A stretch of DNA of 64,000 nt from Symbiodinium natans (GCA_905221605.1 CAJNDS010002079.1:2410501-2474500), one strand, 5' to 3'; shown: positions 31,375-41,485, counted from the stretch's first letter. Notes: generated by a model from the letters alone, not told the origin. Made by a program: numbers and translations.

Positions 31375-31566
31375 GTTAGTTCAAATCAATATCAGCCAAG
31401 GTCATGAGGGCGGAAGCGGCGTGAGGTGGACCCCTTCTGCTTTGCAAGGTTCATGCGCGGCGAAGCCAAACGAAATTCGTTCTACTTCCCGTCACGCATC
31501 AGTGATTGCTGTGCCCCTGGTCCTGCTTGCTGAAATATCCATGATTCGTCATTCCATATGTTGCAG

Positions 31567-31625
31567 AACTGGGCCTGCATGATGCCTCATGGCACTTCCA
31601 TCTGCAGAGCGCGTGCAGCCCACAG
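31567..31625 (+). CDS. Gene U1 exon 4
   Basis: Acceptor CATATGTTGCAG|AAC and donor GCCCACAG|GTGTTG enclose NWACMMPHGTSICRARAAH. It starts in phase 0 and ends in phase 2, fitting both neighbours. Confidence 0.65.
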
Positions 31626-31909
31626 GTGTTGCCGCACGTGCGTCTCCTCACGACTGCCCGGGGAGAACATGCCCGTTACTTGTTTTGTTCTTCTCCCTTT
31701 TTGGCTTGTGTGCTGCGTTCTGTTTTTTACTTTGTCCTGATTCTGGCTTTCTATTGCTAGCTTTCCGCTTTCTGCCTTCATCTGCTTTTGCTTTGGTTGA
31801 GCCACTTGAGCTCAGCTTGGTGTCAGTCTGAGATCGGTTGTGCGACTCGTTCCATGAAGTGATCTGGAGGCCCGTCAGCAGCCCGAGCTCTCTGATGGTC
31901 TCACAACAG

Positions 31910-32114
31910 GTCATGGACCCAGACATCACAGTGGGAGTGGGCAAGGTGTGTGTGTTTCCATGATGGTCTCCTCCCCTCGTCGAGTTCTGAGGCTGTGGAT
32001 CTTGCGAGGTTCGCCGTGCCACCAGTGTACAAGGCTTTCGAAATCCTTGCTTGGCGTATTGTGATGGATGAGGGTGGACCTACTCTTTTCCCCATGCTCT
32101 TGAGGCTTTTGGAA
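31910..32114 (+). CDS. Gene U1 exon 5
   Basis: Acceptor CTCACAACAG|G; frame SWTQTSQWEWARCVCFHDG, then SSSSEAVDLARFAVPPVYKA and AWRIVMDEGGPTLFPMLLRL; donor TGGAA|GTAGGG. Phase 2 in, phase 0 out. Unspliced, the frame would stop a few codons later, which supports the donor. Confidence 0.7.
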
Positions 32115-32277
32115 GTAGGGCGTTGATATGCTCAGATCCAGCCAAAGACAGCAACCTGCTGGGAATCCCCTGTATCAACTAGAAACGACCCAGGTCCTGA
32201 CTGTGCAGGTATGGTTGAGTTGTTTTGCAACCAAGACCCTGCTAGACTGCTAGACGTCCTGACAGCACGGATCGTCT

Positions 32278-32317
32278 GAAAAAGCCACCGTTTTTTTGAC
32301 TTCATTTCGGTGGCTTA
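32278..32317. other. Stem-loop in intron 5 of gene U1
   Basis: AAGCCACCG and CGGTGGCTT are exact inverted repeats separated by a T-rich loop of about 17 bases, 45 bases before the exon 6 acceptor. A role is not known. Confidence 0.6.
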
Positions 32318-32360
32318 GATTGGAGTCTCAGCTTGAGACCTCCTTTTGTACCGTCGTCAG

Positions 32361-32734
32361 GGCACAAACGTGATGTGTCCAACTTCGGTTCTTCTCGCTT
32401 TGAATACGTTGAAGATACTGGCGGCGAATGGGCCAGCCGCGGTAGACACAGCCCTACGGAGATGTTGTAAACGAAGAGATCAGGTGATTCCTCGATTTAG
32501 AAAGAAGGTGCCGGCTACCTACATCCTCCCCAAACGAAAGGACGCAGCCAAACTACTGCGGAAACACTTAATTACACCGACTGCAGCAGCGACATTCCTG
32601 AAATGCTATGACCTGACACATGCAAAATTGCCCTGGCGCCAGTGGCCAAAAAACTGGCCAGATCGTTGGCTTCATATGGCCTCAGAAACGTGGTACCCTC
32701 TCTCAAGATTACGCCAGTTCTCGCGCATTTTCAG
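32361..32734 (+). CDS. Gene U1 exon 6
   Basis: Acceptor TTTTGTACCGTCGTCAG|GGC opens 124 codons including SVLLALNTLKILAANG, KKVPATYILPKRKDAAKLLR, LKCYDLTHAKLPWRQW and RWLHMASETWYPLSR. The donor ATTTTCAG|GTCGAC ends it in phase 2. Basic, with the same Trp-rich character as exons 3 and 5. Family not recognised. Confidence 0.7.
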
Positions 32735-32801
32735 GTCGACACCTGTTAAGCTCTGAGGTGACAACGGAGATTGCTCAAATGTGCCGCCGTCACACGTTTA
32801 G

Positions 32802-33207
32802 GGGCGTACTGGGCCTGACAGCAGAGTACGCTACCTGGTGCTTGAGCGGCGATTTCGACGCACCCCGCATCTCCATCACTTTTGATGGGGATAGCGGGGA
32901 TGTGCTCGGTGGATTGGTCTGGCGGCCCACGCAGCAAGGAGCCAACGTGCTCCTTGCTTGCGGCGCTGCGAAAAAGGGGGCCGCCAGGGACCTCTTCGGG
33001 GGCCTGGAGGAGCACTCACTGGTTCTTAACTTGTCGTGGCATGGTCCAAGTAGCACTGCGGACTGCGGCAAGCGCTGGGAGGACCGTCTGCGCCGCACCG
33101 GTGGCGGGATCCTTTCTGTCGACGCTTCTGGCGATGCCCAGACCTACTGGGAAGCCCGCGGTTTCGACCCGGCTTCCTGGGAGAAGCTGGTACCGGGCCT
33201 TGAGTAA
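32802..33207 (+). CDS. Gene U1 exon 7 (terminal), possibly GNAT-like
   Basis: A 67-nt GT-AG intron (32735-32801, ending ACGTTTAG) joins exon 6 in phase. The frame runs 134 codons to TAA: GVLGLTAEYATWCLSGDF, ISITFDGDSGDVLGGLVW, GANVLLACGAAKKGAA, LVLNLSWHG, and at the end TYWEARGFDPASWEKLVPG. The last segment resembles the YW..RGF of GNAT acetyltransferase C-termini, but no acetyl-CoA loop is evident, so this is only a suggestion. The whole model is about 480 residues. Confidence 0.75.
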
Positions 33208-33209
33208 AG

Positions 33210-33770
33210 TGAAATTGTTCCTTTCCTTTCTGGATCACGAGTCAGACGTTGCCCGGAAGGGCTCATCGTCCCTAGAGCTCGCATTATGATGTTTAATTGC
33301 TAGCATGTCTCAAGCTCGATGCGGCGGACCTGCTTTGCACGCGTCGCGCTTTAAACTTTTTGGGTCCTTATTGAGCAGAAATACTAGAATTTAGCCTTTT
33401 GCCCCTTGGTAAAAGGAGCCAAAAGACAGAAAATTCTTCCTTACGAGGGCAGCAAAGGGATATTTATCTTGTATTTGTTTTTTTTTGGGGGGGGGCTCTT
33501 TAGCAAAAGCAGGGCAGGGCCATAATATGGAGCGCCAGGATCCAGGTGAGACCTAATAAGAAGCCTTTGAGTCACTTCAGCTTCTTGGGCGGTTTTTATG
33601 GAAAAAGGCATGAGGCCTAAACCCAAGACCCTATAGACCCTAAAACCTAAACCCTAAGCCCCAAACCCTAAACCCCAAACCCTAAACCCTAATCCCTAAA
33701 CCCTAAACCCTAAACCGTACGCTGAACACCCACGCTCCGAACTTACGCACCTTGCCTTTCTGAGGTCGCA
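33210..33770. other. Downstream region of gene U1
   Basis: Unique DNA, then a T9G9 tract at about 33478-33495, then short C-rich telomere-like units at 33640-33712. No polyadenylation signal can be assigned. Confidence 0.4.
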
Positions 33771-33772
33771 GC

Positions 33773-33826
33773 AGCCCAGCTCAGCTGCAAAAGCCAAGTG
33801 TCGGCCCGGTACCCAGCAGACTGTCT
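33773..33826 (+). CDS. Putative internal exon
   Basis: Acceptor CTTTCTGAG|GTC, frame VAAAQLSCKSQVSARYPADC, donor near GTCTGAG|GGTTTAGGG. Product unknown; on the same strand and upstream of the methyltransferase exons. Confidence 0.5.
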
Positions 33827-34050
33827 GAGGGTTTAGGGTTTAGGACTTAGGCTTTGCTTTCATGACCAAACCCTATCTGTTATATACAAGTGCAAACTGT
33901 AATGAAATTCGTGGGCCAGGCCGGAAAACCAGAAAATTCGTTGGCAAGGTTCGAAAATTCGCGGGCAAGGGCAAGGCCCGAAAATTCGTTCCAGCGCAAA
34001 AAAATTGAAATCAGCTGTGTGAAGAATATTAATCCTCGTATTTCTTAAAA

Positions 34051-34130
34051 GTGTTGGGATTCTCTGGGTGGATGGACATTTTCCTAGCCCGGGGCACCAA
34101 GCTCGACCAGAGACTGCTCGACCCGGAGCC
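34051..34130 (+). CDS. Putative exon
   Basis: After TTAAAAG the frame reads VLGFSGWMDIFLARGTKLDQ then RLLDPEP, running into CCCTAAA units. The donor is unclear. Product unknown. Confidence 0.45.
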
Positions 34131-34501
34131 GCTGAACCCTAAACCCTAAACCCCAAAACCCTGGACCCTAACCCTTAAACCCTACGTTCCTCACACCCAA
34201 GCCCCTCAATCTCACAACCTTACTTTCTGGTTAGCAATGGCTCCAGTAGTTGCCAATGATTTCAGGCTCCTCCCCCTATCCCAGAAAGCAATCCTTAAAC
34301 CCGATCTAGCTAGCTCTCATATGTCATATCCAATGTGTACTAACTGACAGACAGGCAACTTGTGTTGCAGAATGTTCCCTTTAAACCATTAGCTCTCTAA
34401 CCCTAGACCTTGGAAACCCTAAGCCGTCTAAACCTTAAACCCCAATCCCTAAACCCTAAACCCTAGGCCTGAATCTATGCCATAAACCACACGACAAGCT
34501 C

Positions 34502-34558
34502 ACGCAGCTCAACGGCTCCAGGCCTTGCAGCAACTGGGGCAGGCAGGCTCCTTGTGCG
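34502..34558 (+). CDS. Putative exon, Gln-rich helix
   Basis: Frame QAHAAQRLQALQQLGQAGSL with donor TTGTGC|GTAGGA. A second + frame is open up to TAG, so the frame is not certain. Confidence 0.4.
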
Positions 34559-34868
34559 TAGGAATCCAGAAGGTTTAGGAATCAGGGTTCAGGGTTTCGG
34601 GTATGCCAGCAGCGTAGATCCCAAACAGTGAGGGTGGAGTCCCTTTCGAGTGTGTGACACACTGCTCGGGTAACAAATGCGTGGCTCCAAGACAAACATT
34701 CTATGCGTTCTGCGTGTACATGTGAGTATATATTCCAGAGGGCGTCTTTTTGGAAATCTTGGAACACAAGCTACTATTTCCGGAGTTGGATGCTTCCGGA
34801 TACCTACTTTAAGCATGCCCGGTCTTGGGAACCTTTAGGGGTTTAGAGGGTTCTTCTGGGTTTTAGGG

Positions 34869-34987
34869 TCTTAGGGTTTAGGGTTTAGGGTTTCAGAAAG
34901 GTTTAGGGTTTAGGGTTTAGGGTTTAGGGTTTAGGGTTTAGGGTTTAGGGTTTAGGGTTTAGGGTTTAGGGTTTAGGGTTTAGGGTC
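34869..34987. repeat. (TTTAGGG)n array
   Basis: About 15 units, mostly exact. Confidence 0.96.
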
Positions 34988-35021
34988 TAATTCTTGATGG
35001 CTTAGGTTTTGGCATTGAGTG

Positions 35022-35087
35022 TTTCATTCAACCTCTGGGACAAGCCTGCAAATGGCCGCGGGAGCGTGGCAAGCCTTGACAGTTGCC
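35022..35087 (+). CDS. Putative exon
   Basis: Frame FNLWDKPANGRGSVASLDSC between a TTTAGGG array on the left and a CCCTAAA array on the right. Splice sites uncertain. Confidence 0.4.
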
Positions 35088-35088
35088 C

Positions 35089-35138
35089 TAAACCCTAAAC
35101 CCTAAACCCTAAACCCTAAACCCTCAACCCTAAACCCT
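35089..35138. repeat. (CCCTAAA)n array
   Basis: Seven units. Confidence 0.94.
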
Positions 35139-35576
35139 CAGGATCCCTGGGTGAAGGAGGCTTACTGGCTCAAAACCCAACTCCTCAACTTTTGGGCTTC
35201 TTAGAAGGTAGTTTATTCTGAAAGTGTCAGCTTTTATTTGAGGTTGATGGTTTTGTGGCGTATAAGGTGAAGTCATGTGGACATAGGTTGCGGGGTGGGG
35301 GCACCTGAGCCCTGAACCCTAAACCCTAAACCCTAAACCCCAAACCCTGAACCCTAAACCCTACAGCCGCAGCCCTTACTTAATGCACATTCCCACTTAC
35401 TTTAACAGATCCTCAGATCTTGCTTGAAGATTCTTAAGTGCTTAGAAGTGCTGGGTATAGGGTTTAGGATCTAGGGTCTAGGGTTTATAAGGGTTCAGGG
35501 TTTAGGGGTCTAGGGTTTAAGGTTTAGGGTTGAGGGTACAAGGCCTAAGCATTCGCCACGACTACATCTTAGCCAG

Positions 35577-35640
35577 GTGCCTGGCACGACCTCTGACGCC
35601 GACGCAAACCTAGCTGAGCTGCCGAAAGTGGTGCAGGGCG
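35577..35640 (+). CDS. Putative internal exon
   Basis: Acceptor CTTAGCCAG|GTG, frame PGTTSDADANLAELPKVVQG, strong donor GGGC|GTATGT. Product unknown. Confidence 0.5.
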
Positions 35641-36447
35641 TATGTACGCCTTAAACTACGTTTAGGGTTTAGGGTGTAGGGGTTAGGGTTTAGGGGGTTT
35701 AGGGGTTTACGGGTTTAGGGGTTTAGCGGTTTAGCGGTTTAGGGTGTAGGGCTGCCCCGCAATTGGCACTCGAATTCCCTTTTGTTCTTTGGTTCTCGGT
35801 TCTCTTCTTAACCGGCCAAACTCTACACCCTAAAGGGCTGCTCATAAAGTCCGCCAGGCTCCAAAGGGCAGCGTGATTTAGGTGAGTTTGGGCGTTCGCT
35901 CTCCAGATTTTGGGTTTAGGGTTTGGGGTTTAGGGTGTAGGATTTAGGGTTTAGGCTTTAGGGTTTGGGGTTTAGGGTTCGCGGTTTAGGGTTGAGTTTC
36001 TGGGTGGACATGGATGTGTTTTCGCCGCTTTCCTCGAGGAACAAATGAGCCTTACTGGGTTCAGAGTTGGTTGATCCCATTTTGGGGTTGTTCGTGTAGT
36101 CCCGAATACGTTTCGTGGGAATGAGAGGTCTAGTGCCTCAGTGCTCAGGGTTCGGGGCTTCAGAAAGCGACTGAACTATATAGGCCACGGATGATTCACC
36201 AGAATTTCGGGTGCGTGTGCCGCAGCAGGCAAAGACTCATAGACCCATGATGCTGAAGCTAAACCCTAAAAGGCCTAACCCTAGAACCCTCAAACCCGCA
36301 AAGCCCTCCACCCAAAATATCCGAAAACTCTACGCGCATAACACCCCCAAAATACGACAGCCCTTGTTTTAGGAACCTCCCAACATGGGTCTCGGAAGTC
36401 CCAGATTACACACCTTGAAAACTCTGAACCCTAAACCCTAAACCCTA

Positions 36448-36505
36448 AGGGTTCAGGGTTCCATTCAGGAACCAAGAAACCTGCGGCCATGGGTGCACTC
36501 GCCTC
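36448..36505 (+). CDS. Putative internal exon
   Basis: Acceptor TTCCATTCAG|GA, frame TKKPAAMGALASQLR, donor near CTTCGG|GTCGCC. Product unknown. Confidence 0.4.
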
Positions 36506-37156
36506 GCAGCTTCGGGTCGCCTGCCCATGCACGCTTCGTGACCGCCCCGTTCCTCGTCGTGCTTTGCGGTTTAGGGTTCTAATTAGGGTTTAGGGTTCAG
36601 GGTTTTGGATTAGGGTTTAGGGGTTAGCGTTTAGAAGGTTTTAAGGATTTTTCGAACCCTATGAACCCTAAAGCCCTAAATCCCTAAACCCTGTACCCTT
36701 TTTTTCGGGTTTAGGGTTTCAAGTCAGGGTTATTAGGAGAGTTGCCTGATGTGTGGGGTCATGTTTAATTTCCCTGTGGATTCAGAGTACATAGCTGCCA
36801 GGAGGAGTCTCTCCCTGCAGCCAAGCAAAACAAAAGCAACACGCGCGTGGCATCACTCAAGGCCGTTTTAGGGCTTAGGCGCAAGGGCTTTAGGGTTCCC
36901 TACACCCCAAACCCCAAACCCTAACCGAAACCCGAAGCCCTAAACAGACCTAACCCCCCTTGCAAAATCTAAGAGTCCTAATCTTCTCAATTCCTAAGCT
37001 CAGAGATTACGAGCCCCGAAGAGCTCTAAATACTAGGATGAGGGCTACGGGTTCAGGGTTCAGGGTTCAGGGTTCAGGGTTTAGGGCTTAGGGTTTAGGG
37101 TTTAGGGTTTAGGGTTTGGGGTTTGGGGTTTAGGGTTTAGGGTTCGGGGAGAAAGT

Positions 37157-37219
37157 TTGGCAGCTGAGGATGCCTTGGAGGGCGCCAGCAGTAGCAGCTC
37201 CGAGCTTCCCACAAGGCGA
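37157..37219 (+). CDS. Putative internal exon, Ser-rich
   Basis: Frame LAAEDALEGASSSSSELPT; GC donor CCACAAG|GCGATG. It precedes the methyltransferase motif I exon by about 700 bp and may be part of an N-terminal extension. Confidence 0.45.
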
Positions 37220-37940
37220 TGGTCATGTTAGGGCTTCCAGGGGTTTAGGGTTTGGGTTTAGGGCTTAGGGCTTAGGGTTTAGGGGTTAGGGTTCAGGGTT
37301 CAGTCTTCAGGCTTCAGGCTTCAGGGTTTGTGGGGTTTATAGGGGTTAGGGTTTAGGGTTTAGGGTAGTAGTATCGCCCCTTATGATTCATGCTTCAGAG
37401 TTTAAGCTGGTTGCGCGGACGGGATGGGACGTAGGGTTTCGGGTTTCGGGTGTAGGGTTTGGGGTTTAGGCTGTGGGCAGGTTGAGGGTTGAGGGTTCAG
37501 GAGATGATTGGATGAGATTTGGGGCCGTGGGGTTTCGGGGCTTTGGAGCTTTGGGGGTTTTTGGTTTTGGGTTTTGAAATACGGGTTGGGTTGCCGGCAT
37601 GGTGTTTCATGGTTTCAGGTGTCGGCAGTACATGTACTGCGGCCCTAAACCCTGAACCCTGAACCCTAAGCCTAAACCCTGAACCCTAAGCCCTAAACCA
37701 TAAACCATTCACCAGAACTCCAGAAGAGCCTTTTCGGACCGCGAGCCCCACATCCCTAAAGCCCTTAAGCCCGTACCCCTAAACAAAACCCTAAAAGCCG
37801 AAAACCTAAAACTCTAAAGCCCTAAGACCCTAAAGCAACCCCTCAAGCCCTAAAACCCTAGAACCCTAAGACCATAAAACCCTAAAACCCTAAGCCCCAA
37901 AACCATAAACCCTAAGCCCTAAAACCCTAAACCGTGGTAG

Positions 37941-38015
37941 ATTCGAAGGCTTCGTGTTTGCGAGCTCTTCGCCGGCATCGGGGGATGGCGACACTGCGGC
38001 TGCACACGTTCCGAG
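37941..38015 (+). CDS. Dnmt2/TRDMT1-like C5-methyltransferase, motif I exon
   Basis: The frame reads RVCELFAGIGGWRH. FxGIGG is motif I, the S-adenosylmethionine-binding loop of C5-cytosine methyltransferases. The acceptor is CGTGGTAG|ATT and a GC donor CCGAG|GCGTTA ends it in phase 0. The following exons supply the other Dnmt2 motifs in the correct order over 8 kb. In known organisms Dnmt2 methylates cytosine 38 of tRNA-Asp; here that role is inferred from family membership only. No start codon exon is identified. Confidence 0.75.
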
Positions 38016-38425
38016 GCGTTAGACTCCGTTGGGCAAGGGGTTTAGGGGAGGGGGGTTTAGGGGGTTTAGGGGGTTTAGCCCTAAACCCTAAACCCTAAAC
38101 CTAAAACCTAAACCCTAACCTTTAAAGGGGTTTAGGGGACTTTAGGTTAGGGGTTTAGTGGTTTGGGCTGCGCGGTGGGGCTGCCATCTTAAGGGGCTCT
38201 CTAAGGGTTTAGGCATTCTAACTTCCTGCGGCACAGACGTAAGGCGTAGTAGTCCACGCCTCAAACCCTTAACCTCAAAAGTCTCAAAAACCTCAACAAC
38301 CTCAAAAGTTCCAGGACCCTAAGCCCCAAACCCGAACCCATGACACCCTAAACCCTAAACCCTAAACCCTAAACACTAAACACCGACAGTGTAATGAGCT
38401 GCCCCCGTAAGGCCTGGCCTTACAG

Positions 38426-38443
38426 GCCATGCTGCCCCAGGGC
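38426..38443 (+). CDS. Short exon ahead of a duplicated segment
   Basis: After CTTACAG the frame AMLPQG ends exactly at GGC|GTCTCT. The sequence that follows is repeated at 38561, so removing 38444-38560 restores one frame: AMLPQG then VSARVHPYETWPGALWK. It lies between methyltransferase exons but matches no conserved Dnmt2 segment, so it may be an insert or an unused exon. Confidence 0.45.
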
Positions 38444-38595
38444 GTCTCTGCACGCTTTCATCCCTACGAGACTTGGCCTTAGTAGCTCATTCTTTAGGGT
38501 TTAGGGTTTAGGGTTTAGGGTTTAGGGTTTAGGGTTTGGGGTTTGGGGTTTGGGGTTTAGGTCTCTGCACGCGTTCATCCCTACGAAACTTGGCC
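38444..38595. repeat. 35-bp direct duplication bracketing a telomere-like array
   Basis: 38444-38478 and 38561-38595 match at 33 of 35 bases. Between them lie 16 unique bases and about nine TTTAGGG/TTTGGGG units. The first copy starts with GT and the array ends with TTTAG, so 38444-38560 has intron ends. Confidence 0.9.
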
Positions 38596-38612
38596 GGGCG
38601 CCCTCTGGAAAG
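38561..38612 (+). CDS. Exon continuing from 38443, telomeric acceptor
   Basis: The acceptor GGGGTTTAG|GTC is the last telomere-like unit. Frame VSARVHPYETWPGALWK, with a GC donor GGAAAG|GCTCTT. The first copy of the duplication instead runs to TAG, which favours this copy as the coding one. Confidence 0.45.
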
Positions 38613-38639
38613 GCTCTTTTTTTGCTTAACCACAGGTTT

Positions 38640-38840
38640 TCCGGGTTTAGGGTTCTAGGGTTCCAGGGTTGTAGGGTTCTAGGGTTTTAGGGTTTTAGGG
38701 TTTAGGGTTTCAGGGTTTTAGGGCTCTAGAGTTTTAGGGTTTTAGGGTTTTAGGGTTTTAGGGCTTTAGGGCTTTAGGGTTTTAGGGTTTTAGGGTTGAG
38801 GGTTTTAGGGTTTTAGGTTTCAGGGCAGGGTTTAGGGTAG
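38640..38840. repeat. Degenerate TTTTAGGG octamers
   Basis: About 22 units of TTTTAGGG and variants (TTCTAGGG, CTTTAGGG). Confidence 0.92.
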
Positions 38841-38946
38841 GATACATGTGTTATCAGCTTGGGTCCCACTGGCAAGCTCCGTTGCTTCACATGTCACTGC
38901 CTCACAAGCAAGTAGCTCAAGTGATAGAAGTTCTTAAATCCTTGTA

Positions 38947-39060
38947 CCCTTGGTAGCCCTCTGGTACCCTTTTGCCTTTTTGTGGTTCAAGGTCCTCTTC
39001 TAAAGGAACCAACCCCACAACGGCTGCCCTTATTACATTATGGTTACCGGGCTGCTTGGA
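38947..39060. mobile_element. MITE-like element, family 1
   Basis: CTTGGTAGCCCTCTGGTACCC at the left and CCGGGCTGCTTGGAGG at the right; interior TTTTTGTGGTTCAAGG is shared with the copy at 41003. Confidence 0.75.
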
Positions 39061-39062
39061 GG

Positions 39063-39240
39063 TTCATGGTACCTTTTAAGCAGTTATAACTGTACTTATA
39101 ACCCACTTATGAGCCCTTTAAGTGCCCTAATAGGGTTTTAAGTGCAGTTATCAGTACAGTAACCCTAAACCCTCAACCCTAAACCCTGGACCCCATAATT
39201 GGTTAACAAGCACCATGAACCTCCAAGTACCAAGTACCTG
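39063..39240. mobile_element. MITE-like element, family 7, with telomere-like insert
   Basis: Arms ATGGTACCTTTTAAGCAGTTATAACTG-like and GCAGTTATCAGTACAGT match family 7, then CCCTAAA units (39162-39188) interrupt before the right end TTGGTTAACAAGC...CCTCCAAGTA. Confidence 0.6.
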
Positions 39241-39279
39241 AGTTGGTTGCTTCGACTCTCTCCAGGCTTTAGGGTTTAG

Positions 39280-39309
39280 CGCCTTCGACTCCCCGAGTGG
39301 AACGTTGAG
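39280..39309 (+). CDS. Dnmt2-like methyltransferase, possible 30-nt exon
   Basis: Acceptor GGGTTTAG|CGC and donor GTTGAG|GTTTAGGG are both made of telomere-like units. Frame RLRLPEWNVE fits the position just before motif II (VVEAF in plant Dnmt2), and phase 0 matches its neighbours. A second frame is open, so this is tentative. Confidence 0.4.
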
Positions 39310-39866
39310 GTTTAGGGTTTAGGGTTTATCGGGTTTAGGGTTTAGGGTTTAGGGTTCAGGTTTAATGCAAGCCCCAGAAACTTCTACAATGCCTGGTCCG
39401 CAATAGCACCCTGGACGCTGCTTGAGCCCAGGTACTTGGGCTCTAAAGACTCTAAATGAAGAGCTTCCAGGGATTGCGAAACATCGGGTTAGAGGAATTC
39501 AGGGGTATGCGGTTTAGGGTTTAGGGTTTGGGGTTTGGGGTTTGGGGTTTAGGGTTGCGCGCGTGCAGGTTACGGAGATTGCACGAAGTGGGGTTTAGGC
39601 TCTGGGGCATGGGGCTTTCAAGGTTTTAGATTCGCTTACGGACCCCTCAAGCCATAAGACCCAAAACCCAAAGCCCCAAACCCTAAACCGTAAACCCTAA
39701 ACCCTAACCCTAAGCCCTAAACCCTGAACCCTAATTAAACAACCAAACCTTAAACCCTAAACCCCAAAGCCCACGATCCCCAAACAGCAAAGCTACGGCA
39801 GCCTTGGTGCTAATTTGAACCCTAATTAAGACCAAAGCCCTAAGCCCTAAACCCTAAACCCCCAAG

Positions 39867-39935
39867 AGATCCATCGAGGACAGCGGCCCTCACTGCAGTG
39901 AGGTCTATGCGCGCAACTTTGGCGACACGGCCTGG
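39867..39935 (+). CDS. Dnmt2-like methyltransferase, EVYxxNF exon
   Basis: Acceptor CCCCCAAG|AGA, frame SIEDSGPHCSEVYARNFGD, donor GCCTGG|GTTGGA, phase 0 at both ends. SEVYARNF corresponds to the NEVYKYNF / NDVYQHNF segment of Dnmt2 proteins after motif II. A CCCTAAA run lies to the left and TTTAGGG units to the right. Confidence 0.75.
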
Positions 39936-40554
39936 GTTGGAATTAGGGTTTAGGGTGTAGGGTTTGGGGTTGGAGGCCGTTTTGAGCTTGGGTGTTGGGT
40001 TTGGGGTGTATAAGGCCGATAGGGGGTTGGGGTTCAGGGTTTACGGCTTGAATCTGTGAACAAGCGCTGGCATCTTCACCCTGAGAATGAGTAGCAAAAG
40101 CTCTCATCTTTTTTCGTCTGGGGACGGATGGAGTTGAGTTGTGAGTGTGGTTCTGGTTTTTTGGGCCTTATACACCCCAAACCCATACCCTTAATCCTAG
40201 ACCCTAAACCCTAAATCCTAAACCCTGAGCCCTAAATCCTAAACCCTAAGCCCTGAGCGACCCCAATCAACCCCAAACGACCGGAACCCTAACACTCTCT
40301 GAGCCCGAACCCCCCCAGTGAACCCCCACCAATTTCCCCACCAATTTCTGGCGAAACGGGACACTGAAACGGCCTAGATGGTTTCGGGCGTGCAACAATC
40401 TGAAGGATATGAAGCTGGCGGCGCAGGTTCCCCAAAACCCTGAACCCTGAACCATAAACCCCCTAAACCCAAAACCCCAAAAGCCATGAACCACAACCGC
40501 AAGAACTCTAAAACCCAAGAACCCTAAAGCCCAATCCCCTTGTGTTGGGGCTTA

Positions 40555-40665
40555 GGGTTTAGGGTTTAGGGTTTAGGGTTTAGGGTTCAGGGTTCAGGGT
40601 TCAGGGTTCAGGGTTCAGGGGTTTAGGGTTTCGGGTTTAGGGTGTTTAGGGGGTTTAGGGTTTAG
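40555..40665. repeat. (TTTAGGG)n and (TTCAGGG)n array
   Basis: About 14 units, with a pure TTCAGGG block in the middle. Confidence 0.95.
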
Positions 40666-40698
40666 GCCCAGGCCCTTCCTAAAGCTCCTAGAGGTGAG

Positions 40699-40755
40699 CC
40701 ATGCTGCCGCCGAAACATCGAGCAGCTGGCTGCCAAGGATCTTGAGGACTTCGAC
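40699..40755 (+). CDS. Dnmt2-like methyltransferase, NIEQL exon
   Basis: Acceptor AGAGGTGAG|CCA, frame RRNIEQLAAKDLEDFD, donor TTCGAC|GTCCCT, phase 0. This is the conserved stretch just before the catalytic loop; spliced to the next exon it reads DLEDFDVWLMSPPCQPF, as in the family. Confidence 0.85.
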
Positions 40756-41002
40756 GTCCCTTTGTGGCAGCCAGGGTTTGGGGGGTGTAGGGTTTAGGGT
40801 TTAAGGTTCAGGGTTTCGGGTTTAGGGTTTAGGGTTTAGGGCTACGGGTTGCGAGACGCCCTAAACCCATAGCCCCACACTCAGTCTGAAAGCCTACACC
40901 TGAAATCCCCAGCCTTCAAATCCAAAGCGCGCACGCAAGGCTGATTTAACTCAAGGTGGGGTGGTTGGGGCGTGAGGAACCCTAAACCCCTAGCAGTTTA
41001 GG

Positions 41003-41098
41003 GCTGGTTAGCCTTTTTGTGGTTCAAGGCTTCATTTTTTAAGTAACCAACCCCAAAACGGGTGCCCTTATTGTAATATGGTTACTGGGCTACGTAGA
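41003..41098. mobile_element. MITE-like element, family 1, left end truncated
   Basis: TTAGCCTTTTTGTGGTTCAAGG and AACCAACCCCAAAACGGGTG through GGTTACTGGGCTAC match the copy at 38947. Confidence 0.75.
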
Positions 41099-41144
41099 CG
41101 GTCTATTATGAGGTGGGGTGGTTGATGTGGGACCCAAGCCCAAC

Positions 41145-41245
41145 CTAAAGGAGGTACTTGGAGGATCGAGGCGCTTACTAAGTAGGGATATAAGTACCTT
41201 GGGGTTATAAGTAGAACATCAGTAGAATCCCTTCCCCCTTGTATT
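41145..41245. mobile_element. MITE-like element, family 7, partial
   Basis: GGTACTTGGAGGATCGAGG...CTTACTAAGTAGGGATATAAGTACC matches the left half of the copy at 47833. Confidence 0.6.
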
Positions 41246-41441
41246 GAACGCACCCCCTCCCCCCTAATTATCAAAACACTTTCCGGAAAATCCTCCCGAA
41301 ATCGCCCCACAAACTTAAAACCTGTTCCGAATTAGGGGGTGGGTTGAGGGCTCCCAAAACCCTCAAGCCAACCATCATCCTGAAGCTCCCTTCCCTCCCT
41401 CCCTTCCCTCCCAGTCATTTCGCAGCACTTAGCTGTGTGGA

Positions 41442-41444
<3 letters not shown>

Positions 41445-41484
<40 letters not shown>
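41445..41484. repeat. (CT)n microsatellite
   Basis: About 18 CT units in an intron of the methyltransferase gene. Confidence 0.95.
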
Positions 41485-41485
<1 letters not shown>

